The notes beneath the pieces were generated by a model. It was not told the origin of the DNA and did no database searches. It saw only the letters and a list, made by a program, of their open reading frames with translations. DNA of 64,000 nucleotides from Bombyx mori (lineage: Eukaryota; Arthropoda; Insecta; Lepidoptera; Bombycidae): assembly GCF_030269925.1 (NCBI RefSeq), contig NC_085124.1, positions 15,500,001 through 15,564,000 on the forward strand, given 5' to 3'. The translations under genes were made by a program, and so were the position numbers. Below are positions 10,077 through 22,700 of this stretch, piece by piece (within the stretch, counting starts at the first letter, position 1; every line of letters begins with the position of its first letter).

Positions 10077-10533
10077 AATAAATTTAATTTTTATTTGTAA
10101 GTCTTTAATTACGTAAAGGAAATATTTTAATGAGTATATAATCAGATTGAACCCGTGTGCCACGAAATGATTCTGTGTCTGGCGAGCCGGCGGACGAGCC
10201 CGGGGGCCGCTGCCGAGGGCGCGCTCGTTACTCATAGCTATTCAATAACTCGAAGGTAGTCTTATTTAAAGCGCACAAATTGTATGAAGATGTACGGGCC
10301 CGTCGAGCACGTGTGCGTTTAAGGCTTAAATATAAGATGCGTTCAGTATGCCCCTCGGGAATAGCACTGTGATATTATGTTAGTTATCTACTTCTATTCG
10401 TACTTATCTGTATGTTGTATTAGTTTAGGATCTGCCCTTGTGGTAACGTTATGTGTCCGCCATTCCGTGACAGCATACTGATGTTGGAATGTACACGTTT
10501 TCTGTGCTTATTCCGTCTAGTCAAAATAATAAA
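10077..10533 (+). promoter_or_regulatory. Candidate polyadenylation signals for the CEP164-like gene
   Basis: AATAAA occurs at 10077-10082 and again at 10528-10533, the second followed by a GT-rich stretch. Either could end the transcript. No RNA evidence is available from sequence alone. Confidence 0.35.
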
Positions 10534-12157
10534 TTACTCCATTTTACATTGTGATGTTATTTTCCCGCGCGTGTGAAGTTTTGTTGTATAATCGAGAGAC
10601 CCGCCGTAGGTCAAAGATCCCACCGCTAGTTTGTCTCCGCACCGCGTATCCCATAGTGGACAATCACTTTTTATTTTTATTTATTTTTTGACTGGAGAAA
10701 CATTTCAAAGAATGTTTGCTAATCACAACTAAATTCTAATAAAAATCGTTAATTATCAAAAATTTAATCAAACATTTTAACCTCTATTTGTCCTCAATTG
10801 ATGTCATCATTGAGTTCATTTAAACAGATAGTTTAGTCTATATCTGTGTATACTCTGTGCTCCAGTCAAATGTCAATTTTGTTAAGGACTTTTTGGCGGG
10901 AACGCGAGGAGTGAAGTGTGATTTGTTTTATTTTATCTATTTAGTGTTTCTTCGGGTTTAAATGTGTAATAATGGTGGTTTATTAACTGTTTAATATCTG
11001 TGAAAGTGCACAAATGTGGGAAAATGAAACAAAGCCGCTGGACGTAACTTCTCGGGATCCTCCAAAAAGTCCCCTGAAAAGATCTTAGTAAATGACCACC
11101 ATTTTACTGAGATTATATTTCATCCCATATCATCCCATTTCATTTAATTTCATCCCAGTTGATTAATGTCTCAAATTAATCATTTTCATTTCATTTCACT
11201 CCATATTATCATTGTTCATAAAAATAAGAATATAAATTAAAATAAGACATGACTTAAAGGTCTTAGTTACCAGGTCATAAAATCACTTAAAAAAAATCAA
11301 TTTTGTTAAGATTTTATTGATAACCTCAAATCACTTCTGCAAATTGACTAAAAACATAAAGTTTTTTTGTGATAAAGACTCTTCATACACTTCTGCTGAA
11401 GTCATCACCTTGAAAAGTGACAACATTTTCAATTATTAAAAAATAACCACGATGATTATTAAAAAAATATTTTAATTAGTTTCTTATATTGATTTATATT
11501 AATTAAGACTGCGATCCCAAAAAAATTTATAAAAATGTTGTATCAGGTCCTAGCTATTTTAACTCCACTAGTCCTGCTAGTAAAAAAACAGATATCCAGT
11601 AGGTGTAGACTCTGAACCTTAAAGGGTTAAAATAACAATTAATTCTTAATCAATGCCCTTGTGATTGTCTGCAAATCTGCAAAATATTTTTATCTTTAGT
11701 AAACATTTCGTGTGCTTCTGAAAAGCAGTTTCATTGCTTTATCATTAGGATTTTTGTAGGAGTTTTATTTCGTGTCGTGTCATGTGTCGCATCGCAAACA
11801 TACTCTTATGTTTTTTGTATTCAAATAATAAAATATACGTTTTAGACTATAAACATACGATGATTCAGCGTTATTCTAGTTTAAATTGCAATCATAAAAT
11901 TATTTGTAATTTATCAAATTTCGTCCAGATTTCAATACGCTCACTGATGTATCATAATGCACATTATAATTGTCGTTTCTGCATTCACTTGTTTATTTGA
12001 AGTGGAATATTTAATGAAGTTTGAACAACGACGACCGCGTAAACACATTTGTGAGTACAGATCCAACAGACCTAACAAACAATCTAGAGATTATCCATGA
12101 AAATAGTTAACATTTGCTCTTACTTATTGGATAATGTTGTATAAAAGTTTACACTAA
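10083..12157. other. AT-rich intergenic DNA
   Basis: Apart from the candidate polyadenylation signal at 10528 and imperfect CATTTCATCCCA-like repeats near 11110-11210, I see no gene or recognisable element. The frame at 11782-12000 has no coding signature. Confidence 0.5.
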
Positions 12158-12837
12158 TGCGGGATTTACATTACGAAATTAGTGTCATGCATGTTGAGCT
12201 CAGTTTCACGAAAGTAGTTTCGATATATGCGAAAGTAATTTCGTTAAAAAATTAATGTCGCGAAATCCACAGTATCGCAGTAACCATGGCGCCTTCAGCA
12301 TCAAAGTTATAATTTGCTATATTCAATGTAGCTAAAGAAATGCATAAATACTTATAAACTGAAAAAAAAACTATAAAAAAATTTTTAGGTGCAATGAAGT
12401 TAGTCTCTGAATTAGCAGATGAAGATCCTGAGAGTTATAGAAACTATTTTCGAATGAGTGAAGATAATTTTGATTTTTTACTGTAGGTGTTTCGAGTCCC
12501 AGAGACACCCTTGTCGCTGATATTCATTAAGATCTATTTTTTTTCTGTACTCCATCGTTGATTTGCCATTTTCAACGCTTGAAGCGCGTCCGCACTAACA
12601 ATACACGTCCGCACAGCGCAGGCCCTTTCGCGACATTAGTTTCACGTCGCGTCTACACTATGAAATTAGTTGCATGACACTAATTTCACCAAAAAATCGC
12701 GCAGTGCACGAAACTAATTTGCATGCATGAAATTAATGCATGCATTACGAAAGTATTAAATTACACGTGAAACTGTTGGTAAAACTAATGTCACGAAACT
12801 AATTTCATGCCACTAATTTCGTAATGTAAATTCGCCG
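12158..12837 (+). mobile_element. Non-autonomous PIF/Harbinger-like element with a transposase remnant
   Basis: The inverted ends share ATTTACATTACGAAATTAGT (left arm from 12158; right arm ends 12837), with TAA on each side (12155-12157 and 12838-12840), the 3-bp target duplication expected of Harbinger. Inside, 12394-12486 reads MKLVSELADEDPESYRNYFR, then MSEDNFDFLL and stop, like the N-terminal DUF-type start of HARBI1/Harbinger transposases. The remaining catalytic DDE part is absent. ACTAATTT/GAAATTAG subrepeats fill the right arm. Confidence 0.65.
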
Positions 12838-13279
12838 TAACAGGATGTTGATGCGATCGTCTTCACTGATACTAGAATGTCGTCAATGTAATCGAAAATA
12901 ATATAAAAACCATCGTGTTGTATTCGATAAGTTAATTTTAAACAAGTAAGAGTTCAAAATTGTTGTCCACAAGTGTGTTTGAGCGGTGATAAATGAATTT
13001 GTCAAAAATAATGGTTTAAATTGTACTAATTGTATTCCAAATACTAATAACTTAATATTAATAGTTCAATGATTCATTTTTATGTAAGTACATTATAAGG
13101 TTTTAAAGTTGGAGTTATCGGATAGTAAAAGTGTTTTCATTGCGAACAAAGCATTACGCGCGATGCAACAATACTGATCGAACAGTGAACTCAACTTTAA
13201 CTTGTCTATCCTTGGTCTACCAGGCTGACGTCACACCAAGTGTCGAATGTATGATGATGAGCCAAACAAATAATTTCCT

Positions 13280-13451
13280 GTGTGCTTAGTGCGAGTTTTT
13301 TAACGTTCTCGATAGCGTAAAAGTTACCCAATTTTGTATGCAGTTGGAACAGCGCCCTTAACGGCAAACGTAGGCAAACGATCCCACTCCATACAAATAT
13401 GAGCTAACTTTTGCGCTATGGAGAATGTTGAAAAACTCGCACTAAGCACAC
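13280..13451. mobile_element. 172-bp MITE-like fold-back element
   Basis: The left arm GTGTGCTTAGTGCGAGTTTT through about 47 bases is nearly the reverse complement of the right arm ending at 13451. The short centre contains GGCAAACGTAGGCAAACG. The target duplication is not certain. Confidence 0.65.
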
Positions 13452-13660
13452 TGGAGACGTCGCGGCGCCGTGCCCGTAGGACGATCGGGGTTAATGCGTA
13501 GTGGATGAATAGTTACAAATAATACATTGATTCAAAGCTATGTTGAGATGTTTAAGTCTGGCACCCGGGATCTTAGTCTAAAATCAATTATTGAACTCGC
13601 ACAGAATAAAAGAATACAAGTCGCGATAAATAATAAGCGAGTAACTCCAGCTTGAAATTA

Positions 13661-13666
13661 TTTATT
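13661..13666 (-). promoter_or_regulatory. Candidate polyadenylation signal of the Ig-domain gene
   Basis: AATAAA on the minus strand, about 80 bases past the stop codon at 13744-13746. Confidence 0.45.
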
Positions 13667-13743
13667 CGTTAAACGAAATGAAAATAAAACTTGAGTAAAC
13701 TAATTGTAGTTTCATTAAGTAGTCGGCCGTTGAGTCGCGCAGC

Positions 13744-13793
13744 TCACAGCAGCGCCGCCACCGCCAACACCAGCGCCACTAGGTCCCGCTCCC
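13744..13793 (-). CDS. Ig gene last exon (hydrophobic C-terminus)
   Basis: The acceptor TTCTGTGTCCGCAG is strong. The exon reads GERDLVALVLAVAALL and stops at TGA. It is too short to be found as a stand-alone ORF. The 14-residue hydrophobic end with no cytoplasmic tail suggests GPI anchoring. Confidence 0.6.
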
Positions 13794-16700
13794 CTGCGGA
13801 CACAGAACAGTTCAGGGCTCTGTGTGTAGTGGTGCGGAGGTAGGTGCTCTGAGGGATTATTTGAGATGATTCCATCATCTCGTTTTTACCATCGCACAGC
13901 CCGCCACCGGAGTAGAGTTCATCCATACTACCTGGAGCCACTGCGGTCATTCACAGTGCGTTTCCAGAGATCTTTTTTGTCACGTACCATACGGCTTTGG
14001 AATAAGCTCCCCTCCACGGTGTTTCCCGAGCGCTATGACTTGTTGCCTTCAAACGAGGCTTGTGGAGAGTACTCAACGGTAGGCAGCGGCTTGGCTCTGC
14101 CCCTGGAATTGCTGAAGTCTATGGGCGACGGTAACCGCTCACCTTCAGGTAGGCCGTATGCTCGTATGCCTACAAGTGCAATAAATAAAATTAAAAGAAA
14201 CATTGCGTCCCCCCGCCCTACCTGCGCCTCCGCGGGCCCCGCTGTACTGTGCGGGCGCGGCGGGGGTGGTGCGGCCGCGGCGGTGCGTCTCCGGCGTGCA
14301 CGTGGCCGGCAGACCCGCGTCCGCCCACGAGTATGACACCGCGGACCACGCGTCGTACACCTTGGTTGTATAGTTCCATGCGCTGCTCGAGAAATCTGGA
14401 GGGACCTTGAAAAGTGAATGTATTAGTAAATTTCAAACCGATTAATAGTATCCTTAGTAACGCGAAGTGTGCGTGTGCGTGTCCGCCGTGAGTTACTTGT
14501 CATGTCACACGTCCGATGTACACTCGACTCCTGATATGTATCGAGAGTAGGTGCTGGTGACAGGCTGTGATGTGACGGACTGACGCGTCGGAATCGATCT
14601 GTTTTTTATTTTATTTTTATTGCAAAGGTGGTTGGACGAGCTCACGGCCCACCTGATTGGTTACCGAAGCCAATAAACGTTTACAACGTAAATGCCGCCA
14701 CCTACCTTGAGATATGAGTTTTAAGGTCCCAGTATAGGAACAACGGCTGCCCCGCCCTTCAAACGGATTACTGCTTCACGGCAGAAATATGTAGGGCTAT
14801 ACTAGACGTGCTACCACTCAGTCTCTGCTGCGAAGCGATCACAGACACCAAAACGTTTAATCTTAGTGTCGCCGTCCAAGTGGTGTTTCTATAGGTTTGA
14901 GAACCGGAGGCGGGCCTTGAGGTCGGCTGCGATATGCGCTAGCTAAATTTTAATGTTTTCAAATCTATGACCTTAAACAACATACATAATAGGGTAAGAC
15001 AAATCACAATAAACGGCAAATTGCTATATATTTCATACTATAGTGAGGGGTAGATCTCAGGGGTATTTAAAACTATGGGTTAGTCACCAATATCGAATTT
15101 CGAATTTTAATCTTCCTTTATCACAAACAATTTTCAATTTTAAACAATAATTACATTTAGACGCGGGCGCACGCTATTCACACTCAAAACGGAAGCGCCC
15201 GGAACATAGATTAAACACTGTTAAAAAGATAGACACAGATGCTAACTATGTATAGCGAGCGGGCATACGGCCGCGAGAGTGACGTACCGGTCGGTTTGCT
15301 ACATACTCCCCCTCTAGTCCTGGAGGACGCCCTCGCTCCTGGACTAGCATCTCATTACTACTGGGCTGAGGGACAGTCGCAAGACCAACCATACCACCAG
15401 CTGCGGGAGAAAGACGTGGAGCTTCAGCACATGGTTCAGCATGCCGTGTCGTCATATGCCCTGGAACTCGAGAATCTGTTTTAACATTATTTGGGGGACG
15501 ACCACGTTTCTTTTTAGGCATCACCGGCCGCGGAAGAGCATCACTCTGATTCTCACGGTATAGAGTGAGATCGTTCACATGATATTTCCCTAAAACTTCA
15601 TCAGGTTTGTCAACATGCGCGACGTGGTAAGTAGTAGGGCTGACCTTTTTAACGATGCGATACGGACCATCGCGTTTTGGAACAAACTTAGAAGTAAGGC
15701 CTTTAGCGCTCTTACTGAGGACGTGTGATTTGATGAGAACCATGTCACCTTCGTTGAATGTTTCAATGGGCCGTCTCGAACGATCAGCATACCCTTTAGC
15801 TTTATCTTGAAGCGTCTCTACACGTTCGCGCACCGCTGAAAAGGAGTTAACAAATTTCCTGAGATAGGGAGTTATTTGGGGAACAAAGTTATCTTTGTCT
15901 AGAACAGCACGAAGGTCATGGGCGACTTCTGTGGGGGACCTCATCTCTCTGCCAAATGACAAGTAAGCAGGTGACATACCTGTGGTGCGACATTTAGCGT
16001 TATTAAGAGCGAACCGAATCACTGGTAACATGTTTGGCCAGGAAGTGTGGTCACATTCCACGAGTTGTGCTAATAAAGTCTTAAGATCTCTGTTTTTACG
16101 TTCGGCGGGGTTTGCTTCTGGGTGATAGAGAGGGATAAGGTTTTGCTTTATCCCCAGGATGGACATGCATTGACGCATGACTGCCGAAATAAATTGTACG
16201 CCATTATCAGAAACTAGTCGGCGTGGAAGACCGAACCTCATAAAATACTCCTCTATGAGGACATGTGCACACGCCTCAGCAGTAGCTTCCTTCAATGGGA
16301 AAAGTTCTGTCCACCTCGTAGCAGTATCTTCTATTAGCAAGATCCAACGCTCCCCCTGTTTTCCAGGTGGCAACGGGCCGAAAAGATCAACTGCCAAGAC
16401 CTCGTTGCGCAGGTTCATCACCGGCGTCTGCAATAGACCTGGAGGCTTGGTATTAGCAGCCTTATAGCGTTGACAATGGATACATGCCTTTACATAGTCG
16501 GTTATGACTCTTCTCATTCCTGTGAAGTAGAACAGACGTGAGACTTGTTGGTAAGTCCGGTCAATTCCTGCATGTCCAGCGGTAGGGGCATCGTGAAGCT
16601 CTTTGAGAATGTCGGTCACTTGATGGGCAGGAATGACTAATTGTGGGCACGGATCGAACGCACACCACTAGTGGACGACACTGGTCTCGATTGAGTCTCC

Positions 16701-19700
16701 TCTATCGAATCTTCTATATTCCGAGCATGGTTTAATAATGAATTGAAAGATGTGATTTCTTCACGGCGCAATCTTGTGCGTATTCTATTATGAAGCAACC
16801 CGTATATCATATCAAGTTGTACTTTTTCAGTAATATCATCCCGCGGTAGCTTTGCCATAAGCGCACGAATACGAGCAACAAACTTGTCTGTGTTTTCGTT
16901 ATCCTGCGGGGAAGCAAATATTTCCAAATATATTCTATGTGGTGGAAGGCGGGTGCCATATGCATATATTAAATTTTCTTTGGCTTCGTTCCAAGTGGAG
17001 ATGTGATGCTTTAATCCTAGCCACCACGTAGCTGCGTCAGCAGACAAAAGCATGGCTAGGCCTCGTATGATGTTAGCGTCAGATACTTGAACGCATTCTG
17101 TATAGCTTTCAATTGCATCTATAAAGGCCTCAACAGATTCACCAGGTGCACCGCTGAAAGAAGCTCTGCAACGCGCCAAGGTACCATCTACGTTCACTGG
17201 GGGCATCGGCGGAGGAGCCGGAGTCGACGATCTTTGTTCCATCACGTACGACATAATGTTCTTAAATGTTTCGGCCTGCGAACGTTGCAGCGAGGCCATC
17301 AACGCTGAAACATCATCCAAGTTGAACGTAGAATTGTTGCTACGTGATTCGGCGTGGGGGCGATCATGGGGGCTATCATGCTCCTCGTGATTTTCGTTGG
17401 CATTTGCATCTGCAGCAGGAATAACGTCGTCTTCGCGACGTTGCTGGCGATCTTGATTTCTAGTTAAAGGCATTCTTTACAATTAAGCACCAACAGCATA
17501 CAATAGTTAGCAAATTTTTCACAAAAGCGTGCGCGCCATTTTGTTAGTCCAAGCAAGAAAAAAATTAGGAAACGTTGGGCAGCCAGATATAGTGAGGGGT
17601 AGATCTCAGGGGTATTTAAAACTATGGGTTAGTCACCAATATCGAATTTCGAATTTTAATCTTCCTTTATCACAAACAATTTTCAATTTTAAACAATAAT
17701 TACATTTAGACGCGGGCGCACGCTATTCACACTCTCAACGGAAGCGCCCGGAACATAGATTATACACTGTTGAAAAGATCGACATAGATGCTAACTATGT
17801 ATAGCGAGCGGGCATACGGCCGCGAGAGTGACGTACCGGTCGGTTTGCTACATACTCCCCCTCTAGTCCTGGAGGACGCCCTCGCTCCTGGACTAGCATC
17901 TCATTACTACTGGGCTGAGGGACAGGCGCAAGACCAACCATACCACCAGCTGCGGGAGAAAGACGTGGAGCTTCAGCACATGGTTCAGCATGCCGTGTCG
18001 TCATATGCCCTGGAACTCGAGAATCTGTTTTAACATTCTTTGGGGGACGACCACGTTTCTTTTTAGGCATCGCCGGCCGCGGAAGAGCATCACTCTGATT
18101 CTCACGGTATAGAGTGAGATCGTTCACATGATATTTCCCTAAAACTTCATCAGGTTTGTCAACATGCGCGACGTGGTAAGTAGTAGGGCTGACCTTTTTA
18201 ACGATGCGATACGGACCATCGCGTTTTGGAACAAACTTAGAAGTAAGGCCTTTAGCGCTCTTACTGAGGACGTGTGATTTGATGAGAACCATGTCACCTT
18301 CGTTGAATGTTTCAATGGGCCGTCTCGAACGATCAGCATACCCTTTAGCTTTATCTTGAAGCGTCTCTACACGTTCGCGCACCGCTGAAAAGGAGTTAAC
18401 AAATTTCCTGAGATAGGGAGTTATTTGGGGAACAAAGTTATCTTTGTCTAGAACAGCACGAAGGTCATGAGTGACTTCTGTGGGGGACCTCATCTCTCTG
18501 CCAAATGACAAGTAAGCAGGTGACATACCTGTGGTGCGACATTTAGCGTTATTAAGAGCGAACCGAATCACTGGTAACATGTTTGGCCAGGAAGTGTGGT
18601 CACATTCCACGAGTTGTGCTAATAAAGTCTTAAGATCTCTGTTTTTACGTTCGGCGGGGTTTGCTTCTGGGTGATAGAGAGGGATAAGGTTTTGCTTTAT
18701 CCCCAGGATGGACATGCATTGACGCATGACTGCCGAAATAAATTGTACGCCATTATCAGAAACTAGTCGGCGTGGAAGACCAAATCTCATAAAATACTCC
18801 TCTATGAGGACATGTGCACACGCCTCAGCAGTAGCTTCCTTCAATGGGAAAAGTTCTGTCCACCTCGTAGCAGTATCTTCTATTAGCAAGATCCAACGCT
18901 CCCCCTGTTTTCCAGGTGGCAACGGGCCGAAAAGATCAACTGCCAAGACCTCGTTGCGCTGGTTCATCACCGGCGTCTGCAATAGACCTGGAGGCTTGGT
19001 ATTAGCAGCCTTATAGCGTTGACAATGGATACATGCCTTTACATAGTCGGTTATGATTCTTCTCATTCCTGTGAAGTAGAACAGACGTGAGACTTGTTGG
19101 TAAGTCCGGTCAATTCCTGCATGTCCAGCGGTAGGGGCATCGTGAAGCTCTTTGAGAATGTCGGTCACTTGATGGGCAGGAATGACTAATTGTGGGGCCT
19201 CGGCATCAGAATCCGGATTAAGTCGATATAAAACACCTTGTTCCATTAGAAATCCTCTTTCTGACCATCTTTTAGCAGCAAGTTCATCCACTCCTTCCAG
19301 TTCTGTGACGATCTTCTGTATTTCCGGATCAGTCAACTGGTCTTGACGTAACTGGGTAGGTGACTTGGTGGGCAGGTCGCAAATGACAGAACAGATGCCG
19401 CAGTTATTTTGTGTTTCGTTGGAACAGATCGGTCTACTTAACGTGTCAGCGACAACGTTAGCTTTTCCTGGGGTGTACTCGAATCTAATGTCAAATTCTT
19501 GGAGTTTAAGCGCCCAACGGACCAACCTACCAGCAGGAGACTTTAAAGAAAGCAACCAACGCAAGGGTTGGTGGTCACTGCCTATAATAATTGGTTGGCC
19601 GTCGAGGTATGGCCTGAAACGCTCCACGGCCCAGACTACAGCAAGCGCTTCCCGTTCTGTAGTAGAGTAGTTGCGCTCCGCTGCGGTGAGTAGGCGGCTA

Positions 19701-22700
19701 GCATACTCGATAGGCCTTTCGTCCTTGCCTTCCCCTTGAGCTAAAACTGCGCCAAGTGCATAGTTGCTCGCGTCGGTACGCAGTACTAAGGGTTGTTTAA
19801 AATTCGCTTGAACAGAGAGAAGTGCACTTTTGCCAAAGAAAGGGTCCGTTATCTGGGCCACGTCATCACTCCAGACGGTGTGTCTCCTGACCCTGAGAAG
19901 GTCAGTGCTGTCCTTAATATGCTGGAACCATCTAATCTAAAACATTTAAGAACTTTTCTCCAAACATGCTCTTGGTTCAGGAAGTTTATTCCAAACTTTT
20001 CAAAGATAGCAGAACCGCTTACTCGACTGACCAAGAAGAATTACACATGGAGCTGGGGACCTGAACAAACACAGGCATTCAAAGAATTGAAGCGTCTGCT
20101 GACCACGGCGCCCGTACTTGTTCAAGCTTAATAGAGCGGGCACGGCACACATTAACTTTCAATTGCATCTATAAAGGCCTCAACAGATTCACCAGGTGCA
20201 CCGCTGAAAGAAGCTCTGCAACGCGCCAAGGTACCATCTACGTTCACTGGGGGCATCGGCGGAGGTGCCGGAGTCGACGATCTTTGTTCCATCACGTACG
20301 ACATAATGTTCTTAAATGTTTCGGCCTGCGAACGTTGCAGCGAGGCCATCAACGCTGAAACATCATCCAGGTTGAACGTAGAATTGTTGCTACGTGATTC
20401 GGCGTGGGGGCGATCATGGGGGCTATCATGCTCCTCGTGATTTTCGTTGGCATTTGCATCTGCAGCAGGAATAACGTCGTCTTCGCGACGTTGCTGGCGA
20501 TCTTGATTTCTAGTTAAAGGCATTCTTTACAATTAAGCACCAACAGCATACAATAGTTAGCAAATTTTTCACAAAAGCGTGCGCGCCATTTTGTTAGTCC
20601 AAGCAAGAAAAAAATTAGGAAACGTTGGGCAGCCAGATATAGTGAGGGGTAGATCTCAGGGGTATTTAAAACTATGGGTTAGTCACCAATATCGAATTTC
20701 GAATTTTAATCTTCCTTTATCACAAACAATTTTCAATTTTAAACAATAATTACATTTAGACGCGGGCGCACGCTATTCACACTCAAAACGGAAGCGCCCG
20801 GAACATAGATTAAACACTGTTAAAAAGATAGACACAGATGCTAACTATGTATAGCGAGCGGGCATACGGCCGCGAGAGTGACGTACCGGTCGGTTTGCTA
20901 CAATACTTATAAATAGAGGTTTGAAGTTGACGGAAAACCTTGAAGATTGTTTATACTATCGTGTACCGATCCAAGCGCGCCGTGCTTATCGCCGTTTACT
21001 AACCCTCTGTGCTCCTATGGTCCAGATAAGAGTGGGCGAGGGCAGGCCGCTAGACGTACAGTTGAGGGTGACCCGGCCCGATTCAGAGTCCATCGTCGCA
21101 ACGCTGATGTGTGCGTCGCTAGGCGGTACTGGTGGCGAAATATTTCTGTTATCCTAAATTAGTTTTTAACGGAGTTTGGACTCTCGTTAATATCAAAAAA
21201 ATCGACCCATCGAATAATAATATGCTAAAATTATGTTCAACTTTATGTTGAATTTATTCATATTACCTATACTTACTATACATTTAAACTGATAATAAGA
21301 AAACATTTCCGGAATATATCTTTTGCAAATTGTATTTGGCTAAATTGTCAACTGAAGAATACTCGGAAATATTACCGACTTGGTGGGAAGTACTCACTGT
21401 CGGTAGCTTGTTAACAAAGTATTTACGTTTTTAACGACAGAGGCGATTAGGACAATTGAGGCCTATAAAATCAAAGGCAGCTAAATCCAAGCCTATCAAA
21501 TATTGAGGTAAACTACAAATATCGGCCCTAAACACGTCATTACGGATCCTTCCGATCCATCGAAGTACTGCTCTTGCTGGGGCCAGTGCTAGCAACACTC
21601 CCGGTTTGAGAAGCTGAAATAACTTTGTTCGGGTAGCTACGATATTCTTTATTTTAAAGCAGATTTATAAAGAATGAGAATATTACTAATAATCTGAATT
21701 TTAAATGATATATTTGAAGTGAAACTTCCTTATCGGCGTTGGAAAAAAATTTACCGTCACATTTTTCGGTTACGCGTCACTTTTTTCCGTTACGCGCCAT
21801 CTGTTTTGTATTCATGTCTATGATAATAAAATCCTTTTGTTTAAACTTTATCTAATTTAACTTTTTTGTATTCATGTCTATGATAATAAAATCCTTTTGT
21901 TTAAACTTTATCTAATTTAACTTTATTTAACCAATTTCTAGAAAGTTGCATGTAGATCATTTTTCGAAAAATAAGGCCATAAACAAGTTTCACTTCTTAC
22001 GTGTGTACACTAGTACACGCACACATTTTTTTATATGAACTTCGTTTATATTTGAGTACAGAGTAAAAATAAAAATTTTGAACTGAATTTGCTAGAGATT
22101 TAGCTGCATTTGTTATAACATGAAAACACTGAAGCGTGTCCCAACTAACTAAACCAGATGGCGCCATAGTTAATCCATTTTACAACAATAAGGCGTTTAG
22201 CTGCCTTTGATTTTATAGGCCTCAATTGTGTTACGTGGCGTGAACGCGTGCGGGCTAATTGCACAGTCCGGTCTGTCTGCTGTCACCGTATTTGGGATAG
22301 GCGTTATTCCCTCGCAATTATGACATCAACCGCGTGTTTCAGGACACGCATTTTGGTTTTCTACTCATTAAGACAAAATTCAAAATATACTTCTATATTT
22401 GTGTATCCTATTACTTTTCTTACTATCATCAAAAACTCACCAGAAGCTGAAACAAGAATGCTCTTCGTTTCGATCCTGAAGGTAGGTCTCTCACCGGAGA
22501 CTTCACACGTGAAGTTGAAATCCTGAGGTGGCTTGATTAGTTCTGCGGATACTACACACGCTCCTGTCACACCTTTTTCGGAGGTCTCACGACACCTGAC
22601 GTCCCACGCCCTAGTCCTGTAGTATTCACTTTTTGATGTGCCGTTTATCTGCGAATTCACCGTATTCAACGGCCAGGAAAGAGACTTTTTATTTCCCTTT

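Larger units (their letters stand above)
15039..20902 (-). mobile_element. Ty3/Gypsy composite with three LTRs and two defective internal units
   Basis: On the minus strand the order is LTR (20902-20638), gag fragment, inverted RT fragment, RNase H and integrase, LTR (17852-17588), gag, integrase, LTR (15303-15039). ATAC flanks the whole array (15035-15038 and 20903-20906), so it appears to have integrated as one piece. The two outer LTRs look identical. The middle LTR differs from both at about six positions. Neither unit keeps the RT catalytic core, so the array is non-autonomous. It sits antisense-neutral in intron 3 of the Ig gene, in the same orientation as that gene. Confidence 0.85.

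Noticed and set aside
15239..15484. Short plus-strand frame repeated at 17788-18033
   Set aside because: It is antisense to the end of the integrase and the LTR, and is duplicated only because the Gypsy units are.
20921..21157. Two overlapping frames in a GC-richer patch
   Set aside because: No domain, no matching splice phase with the Ig gene, and only about 70-80 codons. Left unassigned.
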